Positions 7,508 to 7,992 of a stretch of DNA of 7,992 bases are shown here, piece by piece. The DNA is from Prevotellaceae bacterium (GTDB taxonomy: Bacteria > Bacteroidota > Bacteroidia > Bacteroidales > Paludibacteraceae). Numbering within the stretch: position 1 is the first letter of the stretch; every line of letters begins with the position of its first letter. The DNA is taken from NCBI GenBank assembly GCA_031270425.1, contig JAISXQ010000110.1, forward strand, positions 1 through 7,992, in the 5' to 3' direction. The notes under the pieces were generated by a model, which was given only the letters and a program-made list of their open reading frames with translations, searched no databases and was not told the DNA's origin. The position numbers were made by a program, and so were the translations under genes.

Positions 7508-7696
7508 ATGGCGAAAAAAACAAAAGAAGCAAGAGTCCAGGTGATATTGGAATGCACCGAACATAAGGAAAGCGGTATGCCCGGTACGTCGCGTTATATT
7601 ACTACGAAAAATAGAAAGAATACGACCGGACGTCTGGAATTGAAAAAATACAATCCGATCCTTAGAAAAGTAACAGTACATAAAGAAATTAAATAA
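7508..7696 (+). CDS. rpmG: Large-subunit ribosomal protein bL33
   Basis: A 62-residue, strongly basic protein: an N-terminal [20 protein letters not shown], then [23 protein letters not shown], the core bL33 signature. It binds 23S rRNA near the E site of the 50S subunit. Zinc-binding (C+) bL33 has two CxxC pairs. Here only the first cysteine of the first pair remains (ECTEHK) and the second pair is replaced around YNPILRK, so this is a zinc-independent (C-) form. It sits 21 bases after rpmB and 14 bases before the DUF4295 gene, clearly within one operon. Its start is fixed by the ATG at 7508 and the Shine-Dalgarno sequence at 7492-7498. Confidence 0.97.
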   Translation: MAKKTKEARVQVILECTEHKESGMPGTSRYITTKNRKNTTGRLELKKYNPILRKVTVHKEIK

Positions 7697-7710
7697 ACGA
7701 GGACTGAATT

Positions 7711-7863
7711 ATGGCAAAGAAAGCGGTTGCGTCCATGCGTAAAGGAGAAGGACGCGGATTTGCAAAGGTTATTAAAATGGTGAAATCGCCCAAAACCGGA
7801 GCATACGTATTCCACGAAGAAATAGTTATCAACGAGCAAGTAAAAGATTTTTTGGCAAAATAA
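7711..7863 (+). CDS. DUF4295 family protein (small ribosome-associated protein, possible bL38)
   Basis: A 50-residue basic protein, MAKKAVASMRKGEGRGFAKV followed by IKMVKSPKTGAYVFHEEIV and ending KDFLAK. The core KVIKMVKSPKTGAY and the ending VKDFLAK are the hallmarks of DUF4295, a family found mainly in Bacteroidota directly downstream of rpmG. The Lys-rich composition, small size and operon with two 50S proteins point to the ribosome. I recall that the Flavobacterium ribosome structure revealed an extra large-subunit protein named bL38, and this family may be it, but I cannot confirm that here. The start is the ATG at 7711, 14 bases after rpmG, with only a weak CGAGGA upstream. It is the last gene before a strong terminator. 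Confidence 0.92.
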   Translation: MAKKAVASMRKGEGRGFAKVIKMVKSPKTGAYVFHEEIVINEQVKDFLAK

Positions 7864-7894
7864 GTCCGGAAAGTCCATATCATATTATACAATC

Positions 7895-7929
7895 AAATCC
7901 TCTCACTACTAAAAATGAGAGGATTTTTT
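7895..7929 (+). terminator. Intrinsic terminator of the rpmB-rpmG-DUF4295 operon
   Basis: AAATCCTCTCA (7895-7905) and TGAGAGGATTT (7916-7926) are perfect 11-base complements around a 10-base loop. A run of six T (7924-7929) follows directly. It lies 31 bases after the stop codon of the DUF4295 gene. The matching A-run on the left arm could also give some termination of leftward transcription. Confidence 0.92.
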
Positions 7930-7957
7930 GTTCTGCGCCGGAAAAGTCGTAATTTTG
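7928..7957 (+). promoter_or_regulatory. Promoter for a gene beyond the right edge
   Basis: TTG (7928-7930, part of TTTTTTG) and TAATTTTG (7950-7957) are 19 bases apart, matching the -33 and -7 pattern seen before rpmB. The remaining 35 bases to the edge contain no ATG and presumably form the leader of the next gene, whose identity is not visible. The -33 box is built from the last bases of the upstream terminator's T-tract. Confidence 0.7.
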
Positions 7958-7992
7958 AACTCGGAAAGAGATTCGTAAACGGGTAAACAGAT

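Noticed and set aside
1..7992. CRISPR array, tRNA or rRNA, insertion sequence, or a defence or toxin system
   Set aside because: No evenly spaced repeats, cloverleaf-like sequences, transposase frames or unexplained gene clusters were seen. Nearly all of the window is accounted for by housekeeping genes.

Overview
The window is a stretch of bacterial chromosome, most likely from the Bacteroidota (order Bacteroidales or a close relative). Four things point there: a single-chain PurL of about 1,285 residues with a Bacteroides-like sequence; the cluster rpmB-rpmG followed by a 50-residue DUF4295 protein; promoter boxes of the form TAnnTTTG upstream of the genes; and AT-rich start regions that mostly lack a Shine-Dalgarno sequence.

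Layout. At 1-236 (+) is the last 78 codons or so of a probable Ig-like-domain surface or lipoprotein. It converges with purL (238-4095, -), leaving one base between the two stop codons. A 388-base divergent intergenic region follows (4096-4483). It holds a promoter for purL, a promoter for valS and a degenerate heptamer repeat. valS (4484-7105, +) encodes valyl-tRNA synthetase. A separate promoter at 7169-7199 then drives rpmB, rpmG and the DUF4295 gene (7247-7863, +). A strong intrinsic terminator closes that operon at 7895-7929, and a promoter for a gene beyond the right edge overlaps its T-tract.

Functionally this is housekeeping DNA: purine synthesis, tRNA charging and three small proteins of the large ribosomal subunit or associated with it. 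I see no phage, transposase, CRISPR array, tRNA, rRNA, toxin-antitoxin or defence genes, and no clear new multigene system.

The most unusual signal is inside purL. Three GC-rich palindromic elements lie within its coding sequence without breaking the frame, at places where I recall Bacteroides PurL being shorter or variable. Two of them (near 2393-2424 and 3141-3196) share the same end sequences in opposite orientation, so they look like copies of one dispersed palindromic repeat family. The third (992-1013) is a different perfect 9-bp inverted repeat. All catalytic motifs of PurL that I could locate are intact, so these look like tolerated in-frame insertions.
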